This document shows, in pieces, positions 1-9,076 of a stretch of 64,000 bases of DNA. Numbering within the stretch: position 1 is the stretch's first letter; each line of letters begins with the position of its first letter. The stretch lies in NCBI RefSeq assembly GCF_009727155.1, contig NZ_WNWM01000002.1:1-64000 (forward strand), read 5' to 3'. The stretch is from Pseudoduganella dura. GTDB taxonomy: Bacteria > Pseudomonadota > Gammaproteobacteria > Burkholderiales > Burkholderiaceae_D. The notes beneath the pieces are model-generated. The model was given only the letters and a program-made list of their open reading frames with translations, searched no databases and was not told the origin of the DNA. The translations under genes and the position numbers were made by a program.

Positions 1-1
1 C

Positions 2-1951
2 GCCAACATCGTCGAACACGGCGCCGCCGGCGCGCCGGCCGCGGCGGCGGACATCAACGCGCTGCTGGGCGATATCCACGCCAGCCTGCGCGGCGACGGC
101 GCGATCGGCAAGCTGTTCCGCTTCGACATGCTGGCCAGCGCCGACCGCCTGAAGCACCTGGACCGGCTGGCCGTCTGCAATGCCGACGGCTCCGTGTCGG
201 CATTGCCCGCGCCGGTCACGCCGGATGGCAAGTACATCGCGCCGGTGAGCCGGCTGGCGGCCCGGCTGCTGCAGCGGATGACACAGCTCGACAGCATCGG
301 CACGCCGGCCCGCAAGCTGACGATGAAGGGCGACGCCGTGGTGCTGGCGCACCTGGCCTGGCTGAACGAGCAGCTGGACCGCGATGAATACTACGTGGAG
401 ACGGCGCAGGGCCGGCGCCGCGTCGGCAGGCTGCTGCTGATCAGCGGCTCGCAACTGCTGCCGCGCGCCATCCGCGACCTGGGGCTGGCGGAACTGGAAC
501 GCTGCGTGTTCACGCCGCTGTCGCTGCTGGGGCACCGGCTGATGGACGACTACGTGCAATCGTCCGGCGTCGATGCGCCGCCGCCGCGGCAAGGGACCGG
601 CGGGGTCAGCGCGTCGTCGCTGATCAACTTCCTCGATTCGATGCGCATGTCGCTGGCGCAGGCGATCCGCGAGGACGACTACAACAAGATCGGCGAAACG
701 CTGAGCCGCGTGCGGGGCGAGCATTCGCGGCTGATCGATTCGTGGCAGGGGCGGCAGCTGTTCGGCGAACACAGCCGGCCCGATGGCGTGAGCGCCGCGA
801 TCGCCGACCTGCACCGCCAGGGCTTCGAGCTGGAGGGGCTGGAAGGCTTCATGCAGCGCCTGTCCGTGAAAGCATGGCAGGCATTTGCGCGCTCCATCAC
901 GCTGCTCGGCTTCAAGCGGGCGGACCGTGCCGGCGTGGTGCAGCGCAACTTGCCGCCGCTGCTGCTGGCCGGCTACCCGAAGGCGGCCCGGCTTGCCGCC
1001 GAGCTGTATCGCTTCGTCCACCACAGCGCCTTCGGCCAGGAGGCGGAAAGCCCGATGAGCGCCGGCACGATCCTCTCCGTGACGAACGAGGATCCGTCGC
1101 ATTACACGGAATTCCTGTGCTACGCGCTGTGGGCGCTGGCGCACCGGCTGCTGCGCAGCGCGCAGGGCTGCGCCGAGCTGGCGCTGTCGATCGCGGACCA
1201 GGAACCGGCGGGCGCGTCGCGCTCGGCCAAGCGGCTCGAAGCGCTGTACCTGCGCGCGCACGTGATGAAGCTGCGCGCCCTCACGGCCGACGAACTGGCC
1301 GCCGCGCGCCAGGGGCTCGATGAATGGCGGCGGGAGGCGCCCGGCCACGGCGACATCGATCGCGCCAGCGCGATCCGCGTCGACGGCGAACTGTTCTCGA
1401 TCGATTGCCATGCCTGCTTCGTGATGGCGTTCGGTTCTTCCGGCAAGGTGGTTCCGGCGCCGCACGTGCGCACGCGACAGCATTGCCGGCAAACCTTCGA
1501 GCACGGCCAGGCGCTGCTGCGTTCGCTCGATGCCGCGCCGGACCGTTCGCACCCCGGCGAATACCTGGGCGAATTCGTCCGCCAGCAGGTGCTGGTCAAC
1601 CTCGTGCAGCTCGCGCTGCTGTGCCGGTTCGGCGTGACGCTGAAGGACGATGGCGCCGTCGACGTGTTCGTGGCCCTGGAAGAAGATCCGGAGATCGGCG
1701 CCCTGGAAGGCGCCTTCGCCGCAGCGGCCCGGGAACTGGTGGCCCAGTACCGCAACCTAGACGCCGACAAGTCCGGCGACCTGCCCCGCCCTTCGGTGCT
1801 GATCGCCTGCGTGGCCGATGCGGCAAGCGCCGTCTGGGCCACGCAGCGCACCGGGCCCACCGCCGCGGAATCCGGTGCCGGGCACCTGGGCTCGTTCGAC
1901 GACCGGCGTTTCCGGTTCCTGGAAGCGGTGTGCCGCTACCGGGCGCGGTGA
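2..1951 (+). CDS. Hypothetical helical protein, 5' end outside window
   Basis: The frame is open from the first base, so the true start lies upstream and about 650 codons are visible. I do not recognise the family. An early segment (ISGSQLLPRAI followed by VFTPLSLLG, about 100 residues before a proline-rich break) has the hydrophobic strand/loop look of the end of a PIN-like nuclease domain, but this is a weak impression. The rest is alanine/leucine-rich and mostly helical, resembling degenerate TPR-type repeats, with a conserved-looking DCHACF segment near the middle of the C-terminal half. There is no signal peptide in the visible part and no membrane segment, so it is probably cytoplasmic. 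Its third-position GC is high, like the island genes and unlike the AT-rich gene that follows. Function unknown. Confidence 0.75.
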   Translation, partial: ANIVEHGAAGAPAAAADINALLGDIHASLRGDGAIGKLFRFDMLASADRLKHLDRLAVCNADGSVSALPAPVTPDGKYIAPVSRLAARLLQRMTQLDSIGTPARKLTMKGDAVVLAHLAWLNEQLDRDEYYVETAQGRRRVGRLLLISGSQLLPRAIRDLGLAELERCVFTPLSLLGHRLMDDYVQSSGVDAPPPRQGTGGVSASSLINFLDSMRMSLAQAIREDDYNKIGETLSRVRGEHSRLIDSWQGRQLFGEHSRPDGVSAAIADLHRQGFELEGLEGFMQRLSVKAWQAFARSITLLGFKRADRAGVVQRNLPPLLLAGYPKAARLAAELYRFVHHSAFGQEAESPMSAGTILSVTNEDPSHYTEFLCYALWALAHRLLRSAQGCAELALSIADQEPAGASRSAKRLEALYLRAHVMKLRALTADELAAARQGLDEWRREAPGHGDIDRASAIRVDGELFSIDCHACFVMAFGSSGKVVPAPHVRTRQHCRQTFEHGQALLRSLDAAPDRSHPGEYLGEFVRQQVLVNLVQLALLCRFGVTLKDDGAVDVFVALEEDPEIGALEGAFAAAARELVAQYRNLDADKSGDLPRPSVLIACVADAASAVWATQRTGPTAAESGAGHLGSFDDRRFRFLEAVCRYRAR

Positions 1952-2262
1952 TGCTGCACCGGCGCAGGCGCAGGCGCAACCACGGATGCGGCCGGTTAGC
2001 TGCCGGGACGGGAAAAATGATGCTCGGTTAAGCACGTCAAAGAGCACCTGACAGGAAGTGTCCGCCAAATCGGTAGGATGCCAAGAAGTTTATCAAGGAA
2101 TCACTGACCTAATTCGGACAGGAGAGAATCATCCTAAAAACCGTCTGGCAAGACGTGAATCATCGTCAACGTCTGGGAATCGACGATTATTTACAACGCA
2201 GCATGGTGCCTTTCTCGCGGCGCAGCCGCTTCCACGAATAAATCGGCGACTCCTTACGTCCT

Positions 2263-3708
2263 CTACACTATCATACGAAATAACGAGTTCTCGAAGTACG
2301 CTATTCTCCGACGATGGCGATACAGTGCGTATTTCTCTACCGGCTCGATGAGCTCTTTCATTATAATCTTACTGGCCTCTTCAAGTGGCGCACGCCAATC
2401 CATGCGTGTCACTTTTGGGAGATAAGTATAGGTATGCTCCACTCCGAATATCGCAATCAGTGCCAGCGTGCCCAGCATTTCGTCAAAACTGATTTCTTCC
2501 GCTCCTGTCGCAGCCTTGCAAAATCTGGAAAAGTCTTGGTGCAGTCGCTGCGGTGAAAGTGCTGGCAAAAAAGCAGCAGCAGGAAAGCAATTATGGTAGT
2601 GCAACTGCATAGCTGCACAATCAGCACTGTTCCATCCATTGCTGACATCGGCATCACCCGCAGGATGAATCGGTGCGATGCTAGCCCAGATACGGTCCAG
2701 TACCGAGTCGTGCAAAAATTCCGACGCAAGTTGGCGGGAACCGGGGTTAAGTAAAGGATGGCGTAATTGCACCGGTCGCAAGCGGTAAAAATTCTGATAG
2801 GAATTAGTGGGCGCAGTCGCGCCAATGGGCATGCTGTTGGCATACTGACCAGCCAACGTCAACCCTGCCGCTGCGGCTTCACTACGCATCCAGTTCAATG
2901 CAGCGTCGGCAAACACAGATGTCGTGCCGGGTGGTACGTCATACCCACCTCCAACATCGGCGTGAGCCCCGGCAAACCATGCTTGCTGAAGGGTCTGTGT
3001 GGCATCGTCATGGCCAGCCCACATCATTGGTTCAAATGCACTGCGCAGCTCATGCAGAGCAAGCGCATGGCGGATATGCCGAATCCACGTGGGCACATCC
3101 TGATCCTGCTCGCGCTTGACAATGGCGAGAAGACGCGCTTCGCTTGCAGCAGGCTGACCGAACGGTTCGAGCGCTGCGACAGCATCCCACTGTCCCAGGA
3201 AATGTGTGGGAATTCCGGCTTCCAGTTGGGTTTGAGTACGCTGCTGAATCTCTTTTAGAAACTCGGCAAAACGGTGGCCTGCTTCGTCTTTCCAATACAA
3301 ATAGAAAGCGTATTCGATATATCGCTGTTCAGTATGGGTAGCCAAAAGCTTTCCCACTCTATCGAGAAATCCCGCAAGCATTCTGGCAATAAAAGCGCCA
3401 CGACTGAATCCGAAAAGAAAGAGTGCATCATCATTCTCGAAGTTTTCCGCAACGATGAGATACGCGCGCTTGATGCGCTGGGTCGCACCGCGCCCAAACG
3501 CCAGGTCGATTTTCTTGGATATGTATGGAAAAATTCGTTGCTTTTTGCTGGCCGGGGCATCCTCACCTCGCCCGATACCTTCGATATAACGAACAATCTG
3601 ATTTTCCTGACTGACTTGCTCATACAGCCTGTAGACGTTTGTGTTTTCCGGATGAGCAGCTCTCCCTTCATTATCCGTACCATCTATGAACAAGGCTAAA
3701 TTTTTCAT
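2263..3708 (-). CDS. DUF2235 alpha/beta-hydrolase domain protein
   Basis: The 481-residue protein opens with MKNLALFIDGTDN, the typical start of DUF2235 proteins, and carries the nucleophile-elbow motif FGFSRGAF about 95 residues in, followed by a conserved DVGGGY segment. DUF2235 is an alpha/beta-hydrolase fold; characterised members include type VI secretion phospholipase effectors (Tle1 type). No VgrG, PAAR or other secretion gene is adjacent, so effector status is only a possibility. I chose the ATG at 3708 because it matches the family start; in-frame alternatives are ATG 3723 and a GTG at 3792. The longer GTG form would run through a perfect inverted repeat at 3743-3762 that looks like a promoter operator. 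Codon use is markedly AT-richer than its neighbours, which suggests recent acquisition. No convincing ribosome binding site precedes any of the starts. Confidence 0.85.
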   Translation of the reverse strand: MKNLALFIDGTDNEGRAAHPENTNVYRLYEQVSQENQIVRYIEGIGRGEDAPASKKQRIFPYISKKIDLAFGRGATQRIKRAYLIVAENFENDDALFLFGFSRGAFIARMLAGFLDRVGKLLATHTEQRYIEYAFYLYWKDEAGHRFAEFLKEIQQRTQTQLEAGIPTHFLGQWDAVAALEPFGQPAASEARLLAIVKREQDQDVPTWIRHIRHALALHELRSAFEPMMWAGHDDATQTLQQAWFAGAHADVGGGYDVPPGTTSVFADAALNWMRSEAAAAGLTLAGQYANSMPIGATAPTNSYQNFYRLRPVQLRHPLLNPGSRQLASEFLHDSVLDRIWASIAPIHPAGDADVSNGWNSADCAAMQLHYHNCFPAAAFLPALSPQRLHQDFSRFCKAATGAEEISFDEMLGTLALIAIFGVEHTYTYLPKVTRMDWRAPLEEASKIIMKELIEPVEKYALYRHRRRIAYFENSLFRMIV

Positions 3709-3742
3709 TTTATCTATGGGCATCGGGCGTCGGCAAATGGAG

Positions 3743-3762
3743 ATAATTGTCTGGACAATTAT
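3743..3762. promoter_or_regulatory. Perfect 9-bp inverted repeat upstream of the DUF2235 gene
   Basis: ATAATTGTC-TG-GACAATTAT is a perfect dyad with 9-base arms and a 2-base centre, about 35 bp upstream of the chosen start. It is a plausible repressor operator; no adjacent regulator gene is visible. Confidence 0.5.
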
Positions 3763-4092
3763 TCTGCGGAGACTACCTATGAATGATCTCACATCCCGAA
3801 GCTGTATTTCAACGACATTAAAAAAATGGTAGAAAGCAATCCTTTCTATGGCTTTTTTACGATAGCAATGCAGCGGAACCGCACTCGACGGAATGTGGCT
3901 GCTCTTCGGTTCGGTCTATTCCACAGTCCGCTCGTGGCACACCCGGGACTCAGCTGATCGACGACTGCCCGGAAAATTCGTGGCCACGGCGCCGAGCAAC
4001 TACTCCAGATCTATCAGCTTGGACACGTCGTGGATTTGTAGAAGCCGGAATGTGTCCGGCATTCCACATAGAACGGCGCGAGGGCGGCGGCC
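3763..4092. other. Intergenic, AT-rich stretch without a supported gene
   Basis: No credible gene. A weak hairpin, TAGAAAG-CAATC-CTTTCTA at 3830-3848, is followed by TGGCTTTTTT on the plus strand and could act as a weak terminator. The rest contains only short frames without a ribosome binding site. Confidence 0.4.
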
Positions 4093-5172
4093 TTAATGTC
4101 CCGCGGCGGCTATCGGCGCGGGACCGTGAAGCCGACGCTGTAGGTGCTCCTTCGCCACCGCAAGCGCCCTGTCCGGCTTGGCTGCAATATCCGGGGTGAC
4201 GCCCACGCCTTCCCAATTGGAGCGGGTAATCGGACTGATGCTGCGCGCGTCGGGTATCACGGCGAAGAAATGGTCGCCGAGCCGGTACGGGCGCGCCGGG
4301 TGGGCGCCGCCCCAGGTCCGTTCGCCGATTACCGTGGCGCGTTTCAGTGCCTGCATCGTGTAGGCGAAGTCTTCGCCGGCGGACATCGTGCCCGGGCCGG
4401 CCAGGATGACGACCGGCTTCTTGCCGCCATAGCGTTTGCCGTCAAGCTTGTCCACCGTCCAATGCTGCGTGGCGGTGCCGGTCTTGCGCGTCCAGATGTC
4501 GTTGAGGCGCGTACGCCCGTCGACGAAATAGCTGACCAGCAAGGCCACCGAGTCCGGTCCACCGCCGCCGTTCTCGCGCAGGTCCACGATGAGGCCGTCG
4601 GTGTCGGCGAGTTTATCCATCGCTGCCGCGTACTTTCCGGCCACGAGGAAATGCGGAGGGAACCCGGAGATTTTCAGGTAGCCCACATTGGAGCCCAGGT
4701 GATCCACCTCTTCCACGCCAAGGTTCGACACGTGGCGCAGCAGGCGCATCGGAAGGGGGGCCCGCTGTTCGAACTCCGCCAGCGTCGCAGGGGGCGGACC
4801 GAGCGCGTCGTCGGGCGGTACCAGCCCCGGGTCGTACCCGACCGTCATATGCTTGTCATGGACGATGCCGTCAAGGTCGGCCGTGAGCCGTTTCGCCAGC
4901 TGTTCGCCGTCCGTCATGCCATCGTAGCGGCCCTCGCGCTGGCGCTGGCGCAGGACCGCCTCGATCTGCCTGGCCTTGTCGGGGAAAACATAATGATCGT
5001 TCAGCTTCGCCACCAGCGCATCGATGGTCCGCGACCGCATCGCGCCATCGACGGGCACTTTCGGCGGTGGATTGAAGCGTTCCCACAGAGGCCGCCACAT
5101 CGGCTGGGCGACAACCCCTCCGATCGCGGCAAGCACCAGCAAAGACGGTATGACGATCCATTTCTTTTTCAT
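4093..5172 (-). CDS. S41 family (IRBP/tail-specific-like) serine peptidase, exported
   Basis: This 359-residue protein has a short N-terminal hydrophobic segment after MKKKW, consistent with export or membrane anchoring. The N-terminal helical domain (DALVAKLNDHYVFPDKARQIE) is typical of the retinoid-binding-protein-like branch of S41 peptidases. The catalytic core shows DLRENGGGGPDSV and GPGTMSAGEDFAYT, with the probable catalytic serine near residue 264, followed by RATVIGERTWGGAHP. No PDZ domain is evident between the helical domain and the core, as in many short IRBP-like members. The ATG at 5172 is preceded by a strong AGGAGGAG site, which excludes the longer upstream frame. It lies downstream of a LytTR regulator on the same strand with a 204-bp gap, so co-regulation is possible. 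Substrate unknown. Confidence 0.88.
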   Translation of the reverse strand: MKKKWIVIPSLLVLAAIGGVVAQPMWRPLWERFNPPPKVPVDGAMRSRTIDALVAKLNDHYVFPDKARQIEAVLRQRQREGRYDGMTDGEQLAKRLTADLDGIVHDKHMTVGYDPGLVPPDDALGPPPATLAEFEQRAPLPMRLLRHVSNLGVEEVDHLGSNVGYLKISGFPPHFLVAGKYAAAMDKLADTDGLIVDLRENGGGGPDSVALLVSYFVDGRTRLNDIWTRKTGTATQHWTVDKLDGKRYGGKKPVVILAGPGTMSAGEDFAYTMQALKRATVIGERTWGGAHPARPYRLGDHFFAVIPDARSISPITRSNWEGVGVTPDIAAKPDRALAVAKEHLQRRLHGPAPIAAAGH

Positions 5173-5376
5173 TTCTTTTCTCCTCCTGGTTGATGACAAT
5201 GGGTGGTGCGGATCGAGCGGGCGTGCGCGATCGACGGCGTTGTCCACAGCCCGTCGGGCGGCGTCATTGCGCGCTTACAAAATTCTCGATTGACCGGTTT
5301 CTGCCGGCAGTGAACCTGTGGGATGGCACGACCGGACATCCCCGTGCCGGGCGGCGGCCCGGCGGCGCCAGCCCGG

Positions 5377-6126
5377 CTACATCTGGCGGAACTGCCGGGT
5401 AAATGCTTCGCTGACGGCCAGGCGTTCGGCCCGGCCTTTCAGGATCACCTCCAGGCCGCCGCCCCGCCCCGCGGGTTCGCTGCGTTCGATCCGGTCGACG
5501 GCCTGCAGGTTGACGATGGCGCTGCGGTGGATTTGCGCGAACTGCTGCGGGTCCAGCTGCTCGAGCAGGTTCTTCAGGGGCAGCCGGATCAGCGCATCGC
5601 CCCGCTCCGTCACTACCCGCGTGTACTTTTCGCTTGACGTGAAGTACAGCACTTCGCTCACCATCACCAGCCGCACCGTATTGCCGCTCGAAGCCTTGAT
5701 CCACTTGAGGTACACCGGCGGACTATCCTGCTCGAACAGCTTTTCCCACACGGCCGGCGGCGGGCTCGCGGCCGCGCGCGACTTCAGGCGGCGGATCGTC
5801 TGCAGCAGGCGCGCGGTCGTCAGGGGCTTGACCAGGTAGTCGGACGCGCCGGCATCGAAGGCGGCCAGCGCGTAGTCGGCATAGGCCGTGACGAACACCA
5901 CCTGGCAGGACTCGGGAATATGGCGCGCCACCTCCATGCCGTTCAGGCCGGGCATCTGGATGTCCAGGAACACGATGTCCGGCCTCAAGGCGTCGATGCA
6001 CGCCACCGCCTCGATGCCGTTGTCGGCATGGCCGGCGATCCGCAGCCCGGGCCACAGGACGCCCAGCTGGTCCGCCAGTTCCGCCCGCAGCAGCGGCTCG
6101 TCTTCGACGATCAGGGCCGTCGGCAT
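5377..6126 (-). CDS. LytTR-family two-component response regulator
   Basis: The 249-residue protein has a receiver domain (about residues 3-120) with acidic pocket EDE near residue 8, phospho-acceptor Asp55 in VFLDIQMPG and Lys100 in DYLVKPL. A LytTR DNA-binding domain fills the C-terminus (about 150-245), with the family signatures SEVLYFTSSEKYTRV and FAQIHRSAIVNL. The start ATG shares one base with the stop codon of the upstream histidine kinase gene (TGATG), so the two are translationally coupled and almost certainly partners. LytTR regulators usually act as dimers on paired direct repeats upstream of genes for secreted or cell-surface proteins. The S41 peptidase directly downstream is one candidate target. 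Confidence 0.95.
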   Translation of the reverse strand: MPTALIVEDEPLLRAELADQLGVLWPGLRIAGHADNGIEAVACIDALRPDIVFLDIQMPGLNGMEVARHIPESCQVVFVTAYADYALAAFDAGASDYLVKPLTTARLLQTIRRLKSRAAASPPPAVWEKLFEQDSPPVYLKWIKASSGNTVRLVMVSEVLYFTSSEKYTRVVTERGDALIRLPLKNLLEQLDPQQFAQIHRSAIVNLQAVDRIERSEPAGRGGGLEVILKGRAERLAVSEAFTRQFRQM

Positions 6127-7493
6127 CAGGCGTCCTTTCCTGCCACGGGTACCGTCAGCATGGCCCGCACGCCGCGTTCTTCGCCTTGACTTTCGCCCGG
6201 ACTTTCGCCCGGACTCTCGCCGGGTTCGACGACCAGGCCTGCCTTGCGCCCGTACAGCAGCATCAGGCGTTCCGCGATATTCGCCAGGCCCGTGCCCTGC
6301 CCGGCCTGTTCCGTCAAGCCGATGCCGTCGTCGACCACGGACACGGTCAGCAGCTCGCCGTCTGCGCTGCTCTCGCACCTCGCGCCGACGGTGATCAGGC
6401 CCGGCCGGCTGGCCCGCTCCAGCCCGTGCTTGACGGCGTTTTCCACCAGGGAGATCAGCATCGCCGGCGGGAACGGCAGGCTGCGCAAGGCCTCGTCCAC
6501 GGCAACGCTGAAGTGCAGGCGTTCGCCCATGCGGATACGCATCAGGGCCAGGTAGTCGCCGACCAGATCCATTTCACGCCCGAGGGTCGAGGACACGGAG
6601 CGCATGTCCGGCAGCGCGTTCTGCAGGTAGCCGACCAGGTGGTCGAGCATGTCCTGCGCGGCCTGCTGGTCGGTGCGGATCAGGTACTTCAGGTTGGCCA
6701 GGGTATTGAACAGGAAGTGCGGCTCGACCTGGGCCTGCAGTGCAGACAGGCGCGCCTGCAGCGAAGTGCGTTCCAGCTCGCGTCCACGCCGCGCCGCTTC
6801 GAGCGCGGCCGCATGGCGCGCGAGCTGCTGGCGCAGCTGGGCGCACACGATCTCGGCGGCCTTCAGCGACTCGCCCTGCTGGATCGCGAACCAGGCCAGA
6901 CCCGCGTGGCTGCGCAGCTCGATGTGGCAGCTGGGCCCCGGTTCGGACGATATCCTCACCTCGACATGGCGCCCCAGCGCCAGCGGACGCCAGCGGCCCA
7001 GCACGATCCGGCCCTTGAAAGGGTCGTGGAAGAACGCCGGCGGAGCGGCGTAGCCGAGCGCCATGCCGAGCGCCAGTCCCGACAGGGTCTCGGTGCACAG
7101 GTCGAAGGTGGTGTAGGCATTGAACGGCGCATCGATGCGGCGCGCGACCGTGGATGCCATCCCCTCCGCGCACAGCGCCTTGCCCTCCTCGCCCAGCCGG
7201 GCAAGATAGCTGCGGGCGATCCCGCCGGACACCAGCGCCAGCCAGGCCATCGTCGCCAGTGCGACGCCGCCGACGAGGTACGGATTGAGTTTGTGAAGCG
7301 TGAATCCGCCCGGCGCATCCATGCCGATTTCGAGCCCGAGCGGCAGCATCGCGATCGCCAGCGACAGGAACAGCAGCGAACCGGCGTTGAAGCGCAGCGC
7401 CGACTGCAGCAGATAGCGGCGCACCAGGCGGCGGTCGTGCACGACTTCCGGCACGGGAGGCGCGTTGAATGGCAGGAAAGCGGGAGAGCTCAT
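6126..7493 (-). CDS. LytS/YehU-type sensor histidine kinase
   Basis: A 455-residue inner-membrane kinase. The N-terminal third has about three hydrophobic segments (for example GSLLFLSLAIAMLPLGLEI and YLVGGVALATMAWLALVSGG). A coiled region leads to the His_kinase (PF06580-type) motif QVEPHFLFNTLANL, with the phospho-accepting histidine near residue 258. An ATPase domain follows, with the N-box SLVENAVKHGLE, the G1 box VVDDGIGL and the G2 box GTGLANIAERL. Close to the C-terminus an E-S-P-G unit is repeated three times (about 6178-6222), encoded by 12-bp direct repeats. The start is supported by GAGGAACCAG immediately upstream. It forms an overlapping operon with the LytTR regulator. The input signal cannot be read from the sequence. 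Confidence 0.95.
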   Translation of the reverse strand: MSSPAFLPFNAPPVPEVVHDRRLVRRYLLQSALRFNAGSLLFLSLAIAMLPLGLEIGMDAPGGFTLHKLNPYLVGGVALATMAWLALVSGGIARSYLARLGEEGKALCAEGMASTVARRIDAPFNAYTTFDLCTETLSGLALGMALGYAAPPAFFHDPFKGRIVLGRWRPLALGRHVEVRISSEPGPSCHIELRSHAGLAWFAIQQGESLKAAEIVCAQLRQQLARHAAALEAARRGRELERTSLQARLSALQAQVEPHFLFNTLANLKYLIRTDQQAAQDMLDHLVGYLQNALPDMRSVSSTLGREMDLVGDYLALMRIRMGERLHFSVAVDEALRSLPFPPAMLISLVENAVKHGLERASRPGLITVGARCESSADGELLTVSVVDDGIGLTEQAGQGTGLANIAERLMLLYGRKAGLVVEPGESPGESPGESQGEERGVRAMLTVPVAGKDA

Positions 7494-7876
7494 CTGGTTC
7501 CTCGTGTTGGGCTTGCCCCGCCATTCTAGCGGTGCGCGCGCGCGTTCTTTCGCCCATGCGACGAATGGCCGCGAATCGTGGAGGAAACCGGTGCCGGCCG
7601 GATGAATGCTGTTGAGCGAATCGCGGCCCGGGCCTGGTGGTCTGTTTCGATGCGGGATGCGAACATGGGCTGGAGGACGCGCATTGCAGGCTGCGCCCGC
7701 CGCGGATCAGGCTGGACTGGACGCAAAGCTCACGCCTGCGTTGACCGTCGAGCGGGGTGCCACATCACAAATTGCTGACACATGTCGTGCGGAACTGGGC
7801 CGCTGACGTCGGGTTCTCGCCGCAACCGGATTCCCACCCGAACCAGACATTGTGGTTCGACAGGATTTGCACTCAC
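7494..7876. other. Intergenic region without a supported gene
   Basis: About 380 bp between the kinase gene start and the end of a small membrane-protein gene. Frames here are short, lack ribosome binding sites and have no recognisable protein character. No clear hairpin or repeat was seen. Confidence 0.4.
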
Positions 7877-8161
7877 CTAGTCACCGTCCAATGCTTCCTG
7901 CGTTCGCCTGACGCCTGCGCCGGACATTGCGAAATCGTCCCCCGCATCGAGATCCTGGCGGTATTTCCCGGACGGTTTCTCGGGTTTCCGATGCAAACCG
8001 AAGACGATCAGGGAGCCTAGTACCGGAATACCCCAAACCAGCGCCAGCTGGGCAATTTTTTGCAGGGGACTCGACAACTCATCGACAATGACCAGAATGC
8101 TTGCCCACATGGTCAGCAGTGCATACAAGACGCCTGCGAAGACGACAACTTCGATGCGCAT
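7877..8161 (-). CDS. Small two-helix membrane protein
   Basis: A 94-residue protein with two hydrophobic segments, VVFAGVLYALLTMWASILVIV and the stretch around LALVWGIPVLGSLIVFGL, and a polar, basic C-terminal tail (HRKPEKPSGKY). The ATG is preceded by GGGAGACGGCA, a good ribosome binding site, which supports it as a real gene. It probably sits in the inner membrane with its tail in the cytoplasm. I do not recognise a named family, and the neighbours give no functional hint. A remnant of an unrelated gene lies just upstream. Confidence 0.65.
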   Translation of the reverse strand: MRIEVVVFAGVLYALLTMWASILVIVDELSSPLQKIAQLALVWGIPVLGSLIVFGLHRKPEKPSGKYRQDLDAGDDFAMSGAGVRRTQEALDGD

Positions 8162-8257
8162 TGCCGTCTCCCATTTCCCGAATCAGTACTCTGTAGTGAG
8201 AACGCCGTGCCGTATCAGTTGGCTGGCGACTATTGTTACTTCCAGTCCGATTCCATT

Positions 8258-8356
8258 CTAACTCCATTGTTCGAGCCAGCATGGCAACGCATCGCTCCCG
8301 CTGACTTGGCGGGTGTCCCTGCCTGGGGAGGCGCTGGGATCGCAGGTTGTCGTCAT
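8258..8356 (-). pseudogene. Truncated paralogue of the 18439-18939 gene
   Basis: The 32-codon frame beginning MTTTCDPSASPG and containing RQVSGSDALPCWLE aligns with the start of the intact gene at 18939 (MTTPRDIGASSD, then GQVSESDAFARWLE). About half the residues match over the first 30, then a stop codon follows. The DNA around both starts is also alike: both read GTCGTCATGGTCGAG on the plus strand and share CCTCGAC/GTCTCGACC-type leaders. No continuation of the family is readable beyond the stop, so this is an N-terminal remnant left by duplication and deletion. Confidence 0.7.
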
Positions 8357-8522
8357 GGTCGAGACCAATCCTGCATGATTGCTGGGGATTGACGAAATCA
8401 GGACAAGCCTGGCGACAGCACGCCGATGCAAGCAGAAGCCGGTTCCACTGCAACGCTGCTGCGACAGCTTGAAACAACACGAACTTCGTGGCAAACCAAC
8501 CCGGCAATTTTTAAACACATTA

Positions 8523-8540
8523 GTGAAGTATTGACTTCAC
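8523..8540. promoter_or_regulatory. Likely ArsR operator for the SRPBCC-arsR operon
   Basis: GTGAAGT-ATTG-ACTTCAC is a perfect 7-bp dyad 50 bp upstream of the SRPBCC start, and a further ACTTCAC half-site lies at 8569-8575. The same half-site recurs upstream of the second ArsR operon at 28472-28513. That makes it a strong candidate for autoregulation by the ArsR protein encoded downstream. Confidence 0.65.
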
Positions 8541-8590
8541 AATGGCGCATTCTTAAACTGAAGCACCCACTTCACCAAACGAGGCTGATC

Positions 8591-9067
8591 ATGACTGAGC
8601 GCGCGCAGTTCGATACCTTTTCCCTGGAACGTACCTTTGCCGTCCCGCTGGCGCGGGTGTATCGCGCATTCAGCGATCCACGCGAGAAGCAGCGCTGGTT
8701 CGCCGAAGGGGCGCAGCACGAGATCGAACGGTACGACATGCAATTCGAAGTTGGCGGGCGCGAACAGGCGCGCTATCGCTTCAAGCCCGGGACGCCGTTC
8801 GCAGGCGCAATGCTCGGAGCGGATGGGTACTTCCTCGATATCATTCCTGACCATCGGATCGTCAGCGCCGCCACGATGGCGATGGATGGACGGCGTTTTT
8901 CCGCCTCGCTCCACACCTTCGAGTTCCACGACGACGGACCGGACGCCACGCGCCTGGTCTTCACCCACCAGGCAATGTATGGAGACGGCGCGGACGGTCC
9001 CGAATTGCGACGGGCCGGCTGGCAGCTGCTGCTGGACCAGCTGCATGGCACCCTGTCGGTCGAGTAA
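8591..9067 (+). CDS. SRPBCC (AHSA1/START-like) domain protein
   Basis: A 158-residue protein with the Activator-of-Hsp90-like lipid-cavity fold: FSLERTFAVPLARVYRAFSD at the N-terminus, KQRWFAEG, the strand motif FEVGGREQARYRF and the C-terminal helix GWQLLLDQLHGTL. Members bind hydrophobic ligands, and many are encoded next to ArsR regulators with unknown ligand. I chose the ATG at 8591 because GAGG lies 7 bases upstream and the fold begins directly after it; the frame continues upstream without a good site. The stop is 9 bp from the arsR start, so the two form one operon behind the dyad at 8523-8540. Confidence 0.85.
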   Translation: MTERAQFDTFSLERTFAVPLARVYRAFSDPREKQRWFAEGAQHEIERYDMQFEVGGREQARYRFKPGTPFAGAMLGADGYFLDIIPDHRIVSAATMAMDGRRFSASLHTFEFHDDGPDATRLVFTHQAMYGDGADGPELRRAGWQLLLDQLHGTLSVE

Positions 9068-9076
9068 GGAGCCTGC

